This document shows positions 1 to 5,905 of a DNA stretch of 6,564 nucleotides, piece after piece. The stretch is taken from positions 1 to 6,564 of the forward strand of contig CAIVBF010000039.1 in assembly GCA_903904095.1 (NCBI GenBank), written 5' to 3'. Source of the DNA: an uncultured bacterium. Its GTDB lineage: Bacteria; Patescibacteriota; Patescibacteriia; Patescibacteriales; UBA12465. The notes below the pieces were generated by a model, which was given only the letters and a program-made list of their open reading frames with translations, made no database searches and was not told the origin of the DNA. The position numbers were made by a program, and so were the translations under genes. Every line of letters begins with the position of its first letter. Position 1 is the stretch's first letter.

Positions 1-436
1 TAACAAAAATAACAAACAGGGTTTTACCCTTATTGAGTTATTGGTAGTAATCGCGATTATCGGATTATTATCAACTCTTTCTATTCTTGCTCTTAATACA
101 GCGAGAGCGCGTGCCCGTGATGTTAAGCGTGTGGCTGATGTCAAACAAATTCAAACGGCCCTAGAAATGTACTATAATGAATTTGGACAATATCCAGCCG
201 CTGTTACTCCCGGATCAACAATCGGAACCGGTACGAATATTTATTTAAAAATTGTTCCTAAACCACCAATCCCAACTGATAATGCTAGTTTCTGCTCAAC
301 TGCTCCAACCCAGTACACTTACGCTGTTTTCAATGTTGCCGGTGCCGGAACTTACAGTTTGCAATATTGTTTAGGGGCCACCGTTAATGAAATTCCCGCC
401 GGATTAAATACGGCTAGTGATGCGGGTATCAGATAA
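1..436 (+). CDS. Type IV pilin / major pseudopilin, copy 1 (5' end missing)
   Basis: Likely main structural subunit of a type IV pilus, exported and then cleaved by a prepilin peptidase. The reading frame is open from base 2, so the start codon lies just outside the window. The visible start is NKNNKQG followed by FTLIELLVVIAIIG: the Gly|Phe prepilin cleavage site, Glu at +5 and the hydrophobic assembly helix. The helix continues into an Arg/Lys-rich stretch (TARARARDVKR) and a YYNEFGQYP turn, both typical of short bacterial pilins. Two cysteines near the C-terminus (in SFCST and LQYCLG) could close a disulfide loop. By comparison with copy 2 only about two residues are missing. It is a paralogue of the gene at 601-1041: cores and tails are identical, and 13 substitutions fall in the middle of the globular domain. 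An internal TTG at 41 is not the start, because it would remove the cleavage motif. A terminator follows directly. Confidence 0.93.
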   Translation, partial: NKNNKQGFTLIELLVVIAIIGLLSTLSILALNTARARARDVKRVADVKQIQTALEMYYNEFGQYPAAVTPGSTIGTGTNIYLKIVPKPPIPTDNASFCSTAPTQYTYAVFNVAGAGTYSLQYCLGATVNEIPAGLNTASDAGIR

Positions 437-454
437 TTGAATTTATTAAAAAAT

Positions 455-487
455 AAAAAATCCGTTGAAAAGCGGATTTTTTGTTTT
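455..487 (+). terminator. Intrinsic terminator after pilin copy 1
   Basis: A perfect 10-bp stem (455-464 with 473-482, AAAAAATCCG pairing with CGGATTTTTT) with an 8-nt loop runs into a T-rich tract (TTTTTTGTTTT). It lies 18 nt after the stop of the first pilin and upstream of the promoter of the second, so the two pilins can be expressed independently. Confidence 0.85.
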
Positions 488-520
488 GGAGAAAGAGCCG
501 GATATTTTATTTAAAAGTGT

Positions 521-549
521 TTGTTAATATTTATTTTTTTTGCTATAAT
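521..549 (+). promoter_or_regulatory. Sigma-70-type promoter of pilin copy 2
   Basis: TTGTTA (521-526) is separated by exactly 17 nt from TATAAT (544-549). The -10 box is preceded by TG at 541-542, giving an extended -10 (TGCTATAAT). A transcript would begin near 556 and carry a leader of about 45 nt containing a strong ribosome binding site. This is the best promoter in the window, fitting a highly expressed major pilin. Confidence 0.8.
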
Positions 550-587
550 AAAATTAAGCTTAAATTTATTTATTCTAATTTAATCAA

Positions 588-593
588 AGGAGG
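588..593 (+). promoter_or_regulatory. Strong Shine-Dalgarno site of pilin copy 2
   Basis: AGGAGG ends 7 nt before the ATG at 601. It decides the start of this gene: the frame stays open back to a TTG at 481, but that would add 40 residues encoded by the terminator and promoter region. None of the other gene starts visible in the window has a comparable site. Confidence 0.88.
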
Positions 594-600
594 GCGCACT

Positions 601-1041
601 ATGAAGCAAAAAAACAACAAACAAGGATTTACTCTTATTGAGTTACTGGTCGTTATTGCCATTATCGGATTGTTATCAACTCTTTCAATTCTAGCCCTTA
701 ATACGGCGAGAGCGCGGGCCCGTGATGTTAAACGTGTGGCCGATGTTAAACAAATTCAAACTGCTTTAGAGATGTACTATAATGAATTCGGTCAGTATCC
801 GGCAGCGGTTACTCCGGGAACGCCAATCGGAACCGGTACAAATGTTTATTTAAAAATTACGCCTAAGCCGCCAATCCCAACTGATAATGCCTCAGCTTGT
901 CCAGTTGCCCCGACCGTATATACTTATTCGGTGACTAATGTCGCCGGCGACGGTTCTTATACTTTACAGTATTGTTTAGGAGCGACCGTTAATGAAATTC
1001 CCGCCGGCTTAAATACAGCCAGTGATGCGGGCATCAGATAA
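601..1041 (+). CDS. Type IV pilin / major pseudopilin, copy 2
   Basis: A complete 146-residue prepilin, probably the main fibre subunit. The leader MKQKNNKQG is nine residues long and basic; cleavage is expected after Gly9, leaving Phe10 at +1 and Glu14 at +5. The hydrophobic helix covers roughly residues 10-35 and is followed by RARARDVKRVADVKQIQ and YYNEFGQYP. Residues 74-121 form the variable part of the head. Cys100 and Cys125 could form the C-terminal disulfide loop. Residues 10-73 and 122-146 are identical to copy 1 in protein but differ at many silent sites, so the duplication is not recent. The start is fixed by AGGAGG at 588-593. The gene has its own promoter and terminator. The length suits a small pilin (PilA/PilE or GspG-like). 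It cannot be assigned to pilus rather than secretion system from sequence alone, but the neighbouring minor pseudopilins fit either. Confidence 0.94.
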   Translation: MKQKNNKQGFTLIELLVVIAIIGLLSTLSILALNTARARARDVKRVADVKQIQTALEMYYNEFGQYPAAVTPGTPIGTGTNVYLKITPKPPIPTDNASACPVAPTVYTYSVTNVAGDGSYTLQYCLGATVNEIPAGLNTASDAGIR

Positions 1042-1055
1042 TTTTTTAAAAGGAT

Positions 1056-1088
1056 AAAAGGCCTGATTATTTCAGGTCTTTTTGTTTT
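1056..1088 (+). terminator. Intrinsic terminator after pilin copy 2
   Basis: An 11-bp stem, AAAAGGCCTGA (1056-1066) with TCAGGTCTTTT (1072-1082), contains one G-T wobble and a 5-nt loop and ends in TTTTTGTTTT. It begins 15 nt after the stop codon of the pilin gene and separates it from the femAB-like unit. Confidence 0.82.
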
Positions 1089-1103
1089 ACGCTTTTATTT
1101 AAT

Positions 1104-1137
1104 TAGACAGACTCCGTGTTTGCATTTAGTGTGTCTA
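1104..1137. repeat. Small inverted repeat upstream of the femAB-like gene
   Basis: TAGACAGACT (1104-1113) and AGTGTGTCTA (1128-1137) are inverted copies with one central mismatch, spaced by 14 nt. The repeat lies between the pilin terminator and the -10 box at 1173, where it could be an operator-like site or a chance hairpin. It has no T-tract, so it is not a terminator. Confidence 0.35.
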
Positions 1138-1169
1138 TTATTTTATTAACTATGTTTGCGGTAATTTTA

Positions 1170-1178
1170 TGATATAAT
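1170..1178 (+). promoter_or_regulatory. Extended -10 promoter of the femAB-like gene
   Basis: TGATATAAT is an extended -10 element with a consensus TATAAT at 1173-1178. I see no good -35 box at 16-18 nt spacing. Only six bases (AAAAAC) separate the box from the ATG at 1185, so the normal start point would fall on or next to the A of the start codon. Confidence 0.6.
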
Positions 1179-1184
1179 AAAAAC

Positions 1185-2177
1185 ATGAAATTATTTTATT
1201 TAAGCGATTCAGCAGAGGATCAAAAAACATTAACTGATTTTATCAAACAATACTCGTCCGAAGGCGGAGCGGAGTTTTTGCAATCTTATGAATGGGGCAA
1301 TCTTTTAAAGACTGGCGGCGAAGAGATTATTCGCGTCGGAGTTAAAGAAGATGATGATATTTTATTAATTGCTACGCTCGTTAAAAAAATAATTTTTCAA
1401 GGATTTTTTTATTTATATTCACCGCGCGGGCCGATCGGCGATATTAAGGCGATAGAATTTTTATTTACGGAACTTAAGAAAATAAATCCTAAGGCGATTT
1501 TTTTAAGATTTGAGCCCTTGTCATTATTTTCAGCGGAGTTATTCAATTCTAGAAATACTTTCAAAAAAACGATTGATTTGCAGCCGGCCAAAACTTTAAT
1601 TCTAGATCTAAATTATAGCGAAGAAGAACTTTTAAGCTCAATGCATCAAAAGACGCGCTACAATATTCGTTTAGCTCAGAAGAAGGGGATTACTATTAAA
1701 GAGGGCGGGCGGGGCGATTTAAAAGAATTCTGGCGCTTGCTTAAGACAACGGGCGAGCGGGATAATTTTCGCCTTCATTCTTTTTCGCATTATGAGAAAT
1801 TATTAAAAATTAATGAAACGACGCCGGGATTTATTAAATTATTTCTGGCCTCTTACGAAGGAAAAAATATCGCCGGCGGCCTTTTTTCATATTACGGCGA
1901 CAAGGTTACTTACTTGCACGGCGCTTCGGATAATGAGTTTCGTAATTTAATGGCGCCATATCTTTTACAGTTTTCTTTAATTAAAAAAGCGCAGGCGGAA
2001 AATTACTTATATTATGATTTTTACGGAATTGACGAGAAGAAATGGCCGGGCGTAACGCGTTTTAAATTAGGCTATGGCGGGCGAGTTTTTAAATATTTAG
2101 GGACGCACGATTTTATTCTTAGGCCCGGTATCTATAAGCTTTATGAATTAATTAGAAAATTAAGAAGACTTATTTAA
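1185..2177 (+). CDS. FemAB-like aminoacyltransferase (peptidoglycan bridge formation family)
   Basis: A 330-residue protein resembling the FemA/FemB/FemX family, built from two GNAT-like folds. Known members add amino acids from aminoacyl-tRNA to the stem peptide of lipid II at the cytoplasmic face of the membrane. Visible signatures are FLQSYEWGNLL (residues 31-41), YSPRGPIGD in the first half, MHQKTRYNIRLAQKKGI (153-169), and YDFYGIDEKKWPGVTRFK (277-294) followed by LGYGG. The last two regions are the family's usual landmarks. The length suits a form without the tRNA-synthetase-like coiled-coil insertion of FemA. The C-terminus is basic (IRKLRRLI) and may touch the membrane. The ATG follows an extended -10 box by six bases and has no ribosome binding site, suggesting a leaderless message. 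ybeY follows after 4 nt, probably in the same operon. The substrate amino acid cannot be told, and some relatives act on other acceptors. Confidence 0.86.
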   Translation: MKLFYLSDSAEDQKTLTDFIKQYSSEGGAEFLQSYEWGNLLKTGGEEIIRVGVKEDDDILLIATLVKKIIFQGFFYLYSPRGPIGDIKAIEFLFTELKKINPKAIFLRFEPLSLFSAELFNSRNTFKKTIDLQPAKTLILDLNYSEEELLSSMHQKTRYNIRLAQKKGITIKEGGRGDLKEFWRLLKTTGERDNFRLHSFSHYEKLLKINETTPGFIKLFLASYEGKNIAGGLFSYYGDKVTYLHGASDNEFRNLMAPYLLQFSLIKKAQAENYLYYDFYGIDEKKWPGVTRFKLGYGGRVFKYLGTHDFILRPGIYKLYELIRKLRRLI

Positions 2178-2181
2178 AAAT

Positions 2182-2628
2182 ATGTTAGAAATAAATAATA
2201 CCGGCAAGCAAAAACTAAATTTAAAAAAATTAAACGAGTTAACGGATAGTTTTTTAAAGCTTTATAAGCGTAAAAATTATTCGGTTTCTTTAGCGCTTAT
2301 CGGCGGCGCGAAGATGCGCCGTCTTAATAATGATTATCGGGGAATTGATAAGACGACTGATGTTCTGTCTTTTGCCGGCGATCAGGTTTTTGACGGAAAT
2401 GATAAAAATAAATATCTCGGAGAAGTTATTATGAATTTTGCGGAGATTAAAAAGGTTAATAAGTATTTAGATATTTTTGCCAAAGCGCCTAAGCCAGATT
2501 ATCTTTTTTATTTTATTTTTATACACGGGCTTTTACACTTAGTCGGCTATGATGATGTAACTGAGAAGGGCCGGCTAGAAATGATTAGAAGGGGGAAGGA
2601 TTTTTTACAAAAGAATGGTATAATATAA
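2182..2628 (+). CDS. ybeY: Endoribonuclease YbeY (16S rRNA maturation)
   Basis: A 148-residue member of the YbeY/UPF0054 family, a single-strand metal-dependent endoribonuclease that takes part in 3'-end maturation of 16S rRNA and ribosome quality control. The motif MRRLNNDYRGIDKTTDVLSF (residues 45-64, with the conserved Arg53) matches the family consensus. The metal site is HGLLHLVGYDD starting at residue 115. His115 and His119 are present, but the position of the third ligand, normally His (HGxLHLxGYDH), is Asp125. The usual proline before TDVLSF and the one after it are also replaced. The gene starts 4 nt after the femAB-like stop and has no clear ribosome binding site, so translational coupling is likely. 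Its final codons contain a -10-like element for the next gene. Family assignment is secure; activity with the Asp ligand is inferred from other HxxxHxxxxxD/H metalloenzymes. Confidence 0.93.
   Translation: MLEINNTGKQKLNLKKLNELTDSFLKLYKRKNYSVSLALIGGAKMRRLNNDYRGIDKTTDVLSFAGDQVFDGNDKNKYLGEVIMNFAEIKKVNKYLDIFAKAPKPDYLFYFIFIHGLLHLVGYDDVTEKGRLEMIRRGKDFLQKNGII
2616..2624 (+). promoter_or_regulatory. Putative extended -10 promoter for the secreted protein and minor pseudopilin operon
   Basis: TGGTATAAT, an extended -10 with consensus TATAAT at 2619-2624, overlaps the last codons of ybeY. No convincing -35 box is visible. A start near 2631 would give a leader of about 42 nt before the ATG at 2673. There is no terminator between ybeY and 2673, so read-through from upstream is also possible. 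Confidence 0.5.
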
Positions 2629-2672
2629 ATATATATTTCATAGGATATAAAAATATCTGTAACAACTTTTTA

Positions 2673-4127
2673 ATGAATAGTTCAATAAACAAAAAAAATA
2701 GTATCATCTTTACCATATTTTGTATGGTGTTTTTGGTGTTTGCTTTTTTGAGTGTTAGGCCGGCTAGCGCAGCGACTTCTACGGTTCGGGGTTCAGCTTG
2801 GATGGGTGGGGTTTATCAATATGTTTATTTTGATTGTTTAGATGATGTTAGCGGCGACAGACTTGATGTTTTAGGTAATTTAGCCGGAAGTGGAATTTAC
2901 TTGCCGCCGGAAGACGTTTTTCATTTTTTTGCAACGCCATGCTTTGGTTTTACTCACCATGTTTCCATTGATTCTAGTAACCGTTTTTCTGGTTCGGCCT
3001 GGAATTATAAACTTGATTTAATTACTTTTGATGCAACGACAACGCCGCCGGACGCCTACGCTTTTAACGGACCGGCCTACGGGAATTGCCCGACCTGTAC
3101 TTTAGGGAATAATTGTTTGGCCTGCTATAACCCGGCTACACAAAAAGTTTATGGCTACATGAGAGTAATTAGCGATGGGACTTGGATAAAATTAAATAGT
3201 ACTTCAACAATCCCGGTCGCTTTGCAGGATTGGGACTTAAATAATTCGGTTTTGGCAGGGCATAATATCTTACAGGGTGATTTTATCGGGACGGCGGGGA
3301 GCAATCTTGGAGATTTAAGTTTTAACTGCGAAAGTGAAGGCGGTAGTAGCGGCAATTGCGCGGCTCGCAGTTATAAGGCCTATATTTCTAATTTGCAAAT
3401 CGGTCATTTAACGGCGCCAAACTGGGATGTTTATCAGGCTTGCCATGGGTCGGCGCGCGGCGCGATTTTAAGATGGTATAAAAAAAGCGGACAACAAACA
3501 GCCTATGAAGTTGTTGTTAATGATGTAAATTCCTTTAGTACGAGTACGGGTTCTTATGTCTGTTGGAGCGGAAAAAAATATTCAGCGATTGCCAATCAAT
3601 ATAACTTACCTAACTCCGATCCGAATTGCGCTAATTTACAGTACAATCATAAATATTATTGGTGGGTCAGATTATTTGACGAGAATGATGTGCCAACGGG
3701 GTGGTATCAGTATGATTCTAATAGTATTTTAGACACGGATCAGAATTCAGACGGAAACGCTTATACTTTTTCAACTTATCGGCACGAGTTTCCGAGTCCA
3801 TATTTTACCTGGACACCGGCCGAAGTTTTAGTCAGTGCTACTACGACTTTTACCAATACCTCTAGTTATTATACGGATAGCGGACCAGTTACGCCGCAGC
3901 CTAATTGTATCGGACCGAACTGTTTAGCGACTTGGTCAACGACGGATGTCGGCGCGTTTATCAGCGCGACTAATAGCCCGACCTCAACTAATATTATTTT
4001 CTTGCATGCGACGGGAACATCGGTTACTCTACAGGTAAGAGATAGTGAATTTTATACTTGCAGTACTTCAACCACCTTATATATTAATTATGGTTTGCCA
4101 ATTTGGCGAGAAGTTAAGGCGGAATAA
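2673..4127 (+). CDS. Secreted beta-rich protein with FN3-like and PKD-like segments, unknown function
   Basis: A 484-residue exported protein that I cannot name. Residues 1-33 are a classical signal peptide with basic residues, a hydrophobic core (about 10-28) and an ASA site. The first half carries repeated GSAW/GYM units followed by beta-strand-like text (VRGSAW, FSGSAW, VYGYMRV), recalling repeats in other Parcubacteria surface proteins. About 250-370 looks FN3-like (AILRWYKKSGQQTAYEVVVN, then YYWWVRLFDENDVPTGW). About 374-477 looks PKD-like (YFTWTP, TSVTLQVRDSEF). It ends in LPIWREVKAE, with no sorting signal or membrane anchor. The mature part has 14 cysteines, including CxxC-x5-CxxC at 139-151. 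It is rich in Ser, Thr, Asn and Tyr. The start has no ribosome binding site but gives an intact signal peptide. It lies 8 nt upstream of the minor pseudopilin genes, which suggests a pilus-tip or pilus-exported surface protein. Domain calls are by eye. Confidence 0.75.
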   Translation: MNSSINKKNSIIFTIFCMVFLVFAFLSVRPASAATSTVRGSAWMGGVYQYVYFDCLDDVSGDRLDVLGNLAGSGIYLPPEDVFHFFATPCFGFTHHVSIDSSNRFSGSAWNYKLDLITFDATTTPPDAYAFNGPAYGNCPTCTLGNNCLACYNPATQKVYGYMRVISDGTWIKLNSTSTIPVALQDWDLNNSVLAGHNILQGDFIGTAGSNLGDLSFNCESEGGSSGNCAARSYKAYISNLQIGHLTAPNWDVYQACHGSARGAILRWYKKSGQQTAYEVVVNDVNSFSTSTGSYVCWSGKKYSAIANQYNLPNSDPNCANLQYNHKYYWWVRLFDENDVPTGWYQYDSNSILDTDQNSDGNAYTFSTYRHEFPSPYFTWTPAEVLVSATTTFTNTSSYYTDSGPVTPQPNCIGPNCLATWSTTDVGAFISATNSPTSTNIIFLHATGTSVTLQVRDSEFYTCSTSTTLYINYGLPIWREVKAE

Positions 4128-4135
4128 AAAATAAA

Positions 4136-4747
4136 ATGAAAATATTTTTAGCAAATAGAATAGACAAAGAAAAACCTTTAAAATTTCAGGCTGGTTTTTC
4201 TTTAATTGAACTCGTTGTCAGTCTTAGTATTATCGCGATGATTACGGTTTTATTCATGTCTAATTATCGTAACGGAAATAAGCGGACAGATTTAGTCATG
4301 ACCGCGCAGAAAATTGTGGCCGATATTCATTTAGCGCAAAATAACGCGCTCGGACTTGTTAAATATAATAATATGGTTCCGGCCGGAGGCTGGGGAGTTG
4401 CTTTTGATAAATCTAAAAACAATTATACGATTTTTGCTGATTTGGATAGTCCGGGAACAGGCGGCTATATGGTTTATGCTTCAAGCACGGAAGGTAGTAT
4501 TAATTACGGCGCGCGTTTGACTACTATTTCTTCCGGAGTTTATGTTTCATCTTTAAAGATCGGTTCAAGCGGAACGAGTGTTAATAGCGCCAATGTTTCT
4601 TTCTTACCGCCGGATCCGAAAACTAATATTTATAGTAACGGAGCGACTTCAACTGTTCTAGAAATTCAAATTACGGAATTAGGGGATATCAATAATCATA
4701 AAACAATTCGGGTTAACTTTTTAGGTTTAGCGGAAGTAATTGATTAA
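4136..4747 (+). CDS. Minor pseudopilin, FimT/GspH-like
   Basis: A 203-residue prepilin. The leader is unusually long for a pilin, 20 residues ending in FQAG; cleavage is expected before FSLIELVVSLSIIAMI, leaving Glu25 at +5. The assembly helix spans about 21-45. It is followed by QKIVADIHLAQNNALG, a pattern typical of FimT/GspH pseudopilins, and by a beta-rich head of about 130 residues containing GGWGVAFDKSKNNYTIFAD. No cysteine is visible in the head. The ATG comes 8 nt after the stop of the secreted protein, with no good ribosome binding site, so the two are probably cotranscribed and coupled. In known systems this protein joins a minor-pilin complex that starts pilus assembly. The first position in an H-I-J-K order supports the call; FimT/FimU versus GspH cannot be separated here. 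Confidence 0.85.
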   Translation: MKIFLANRIDKEKPLKFQAGFSLIELVVSLSIIAMITVLFMSNYRNGNKRTDLVMTAQKIVADIHLAQNNALGLVKYNNMVPAGGWGVAFDKSKNNYTIFADLDSPGTGGYMVYASSTEGSINYGARLTTISSGVYVSSLKIGSSGTSVNSANVSFLPPDPKTNIYSNGATSTVLEIQITELGDINNHKTIRVNFLGLAEVID

Positions 4748-4751
4748 TAAA

Positions 4752-5309
4752 ATGATTGGATTTATTAAAAAAAATTTAAAAGAAATTTTAAGTTATCAGG
4801 CCAAGGCGGGTTTTTCTTTGGTTGAGATTATGACAGTTCTTTTTGTCGTGGCGCTCGGTTTAGTCGGAGTTTTATCTTTAATGGTTCAAAATATTCAGAG
4901 CCAGAATGTTAATAAGGGAGCTTTAATCGCTTATCAATTATCGCAAGAGGGAATTGAATTAGTCCGTCGGACCAGGGATTCTAACTGGGCGGCCCGTTCG
5001 GTTGAACCAGCGCGAGCCTGGAATCTTAATTTAGCGCCGGGCCATTATATTATGGACTATCGGGATTCTGCGCCTCGCGCAATCGGTATGAGCGGACAAA
5101 CTTATTTAAAACAGGATAGTTTAGGTTTCTATTATAATCCGACGGTTTCCGGCGACCCTAATCCGGATAGTATTTTTTCGCGCTATATTGATTTAGTTAT
5201 TAATCCGATTAATCCGAATTCGCTTTTTGTCCGTTCAACGGTTAACTGGACTGATCATAGTAAGAGCTATAGTTATGCCTTAGAAACAACGCTTTATGAC
5301 TGGAAATAA
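4752..5309 (+). CDS. Minor pseudopilin, PilV/GspI-like
   Basis: A prepilin of 185 residues from the ATG at 4752. A TTG at 4740 could extend it by four residues and overlap the preceding gene. I prefer the ATG: it lies 4 nt after the upstream stop, as ybeY does after the femAB-like gene, and it gives a 20-residue leader equal to that of the neighbour. The leader ends in AKAG and the mature protein begins FSLVEIMTVLFVVALGLVG, with Glu25 at +5. The helix is followed by QSQNVNKGALIAYQLSQEG and IELVRRTRDSNW, features common to PilV/GspI-like proteins with this short head. A beta-rich C-terminus ends SYSYALETTLYDWK. The 3' end overlaps the next gene by 14 nt. In GspI and PilV systems this subunit is part of the tip complex with the J/W and K/X partners. 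Confidence 0.85.
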   Translation: MIGFIKKNLKEILSYQAKAGFSLVEIMTVLFVVALGLVGVLSLMVQNIQSQNVNKGALIAYQLSQEGIELVRRTRDSNWAARSVEPARAWNLNLAPGHYIMDYRDSAPRAIGMSGQTYLKQDSLGFYYNPTVSGDPNPDSIFSRYIDLVINPINPNSLFVRSTVNWTDHSKSYSYALETTLYDWK

Positions 5310-5859
5310 ATATAAAAAAATAGCGGGTTTTTCTTTAATTGAAGTTCTGATTTCAGTGACGCTTTTTGCGATTATTATTTTATCCACAACGCAGATTTTT
5401 AAGATGGTCGTTGATGGACAACGCGGGGCGATCGCGGCTCAGAATGTTGAAGAAAGTTTAAAATATTTTTCGGAAGTAACCGGTAAAGAAATGCGAATGG
5501 CGCAGAAAAATTCGGATAGTTTTTGTCCGGGGATTCCGGCCGATAAAATTTTTCTCGTCACCCCGATTAATTCTAATAGCGATAGTTTAAGTTTTAAAAA
5601 TCGTTACGGTGAATGTGTTACCTACCAATTAGGACTAGACACGAATGGAAATCAGCGCTTTATCATTAAAAGAGATGTGCCTTCTGATTTTATTACGCCG
5701 GCAAAAATAAAAATTGATGTCTTACATTTTATTGATAGTGAGACAACTCAGACTCAACCGATGGTAACGATAAATTTAAAAGCGCATGCGACTGAGCGCG
5801 TTCAATTTAGATCAGACATGACGCTGCAAACCAGTATTACTTCAAGATACTATAAATAA
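5296..5859 (+). CDS. Minor pseudopilin, PilW/GspJ-like
   Basis: A 187-residue prepilin. The leader MTGNKYKKIAG is eleven residues and basic; the mature protein begins FSLIEVLISVTLFAIIILS, with Glu16 at +5. After the helix comes QNVEESLKYFSEVTGKEMRM, the region where GspJ/PilW proteins carry their conserved amphipathic helix. The head has two cysteines (in SFCPGIP and YGECVTY) that could pair. It ends in TLQTSITSRYYK, similar in style to other C-terminal strands of this class. The start overlaps the end of the preceding gene by 14 nt in another frame, which indicates coupled translation. It is the last gene of the tight cluster; a repeat-filled gap follows before the PilX/GspK-like gene. Its place after H- and I-like genes supports the J/W call. 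Confidence 0.84.
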   Translation: MTGNKYKKIAGFSLIEVLISVTLFAIIILSTTQIFKMVVDGQRGAIAAQNVEESLKYFSEVTGKEMRMAQKNSDSFCPGIPADKIFLVTPINSNSDSLSFKNRYGECVTYQLGLDTNGNQRFIIKRDVPSDFITPAKIKIDVLHFIDSETTQTQPMVTINLKAHATERVQFRSDMTLQTSITSRYYK

Positions 5860-5860
5860 T

Positions 5861-5905
5861 TTTGTATACTTTGTATACTTTGTATACTTTGTATACTTTG
5901 TATCC
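5861..5905. repeat. Tandem 9-bp repeat, five units
   Basis: Four perfect copies of TTTGTATAC (5861-5896) are followed by a fifth with one mismatch, TTTGTATCC (5897-5905). The array begins 2 nt after the stop of the PilW/GspJ-like gene. Each perfect unit holds the palindrome GTATAC. Perfect short tandem units are prone to slipped-strand length change. The last base overlaps the outer end of the long inverted repeat. Confidence 0.9.

Noticed and set aside
481..600. Upstream TTG extension of pilin copy 2 by 40 residues
   Set aside because: The extension covers the terminator tail and promoter, would bury the prepilin leader inside the protein, and ignores the AGGAGG site that places the start at 601.
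1..1041. Recent gene conversion as the reason for identical ends of the two pilins
   Set aside because: The identical protein regions carry many silent differences in both flanks, which recent conversion would have erased.
1409..1591. Minus-strand open frame of 60 codons inside the femAB-like gene
   Set aside because: It lies wholly within a well-supported gene on the other strand, has no recognisable motif or start signal, and is a shadow frame.
2644..2657. Hairpin GATAT-AAAA-ATATC between ybeY and the secreted protein gene, as a terminator
   Set aside because: The stem is only five AT-rich pairs and no T-tract follows directly, so it is too weak to call.
3155..3355. Minus-strand open frame of 66 codons inside the secreted protein gene
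   Set aside because: Low-complexity shadow of the + strand gene, with no start signal.
4740..4751. TTG start for the PilV/GspI-like gene
   Set aside because: The ATG at 4752 is 4 nt after the upstream stop and gives a 20-residue leader like its neighbour; the TTG is possible but less likely, and no ribosome binding site favours it.
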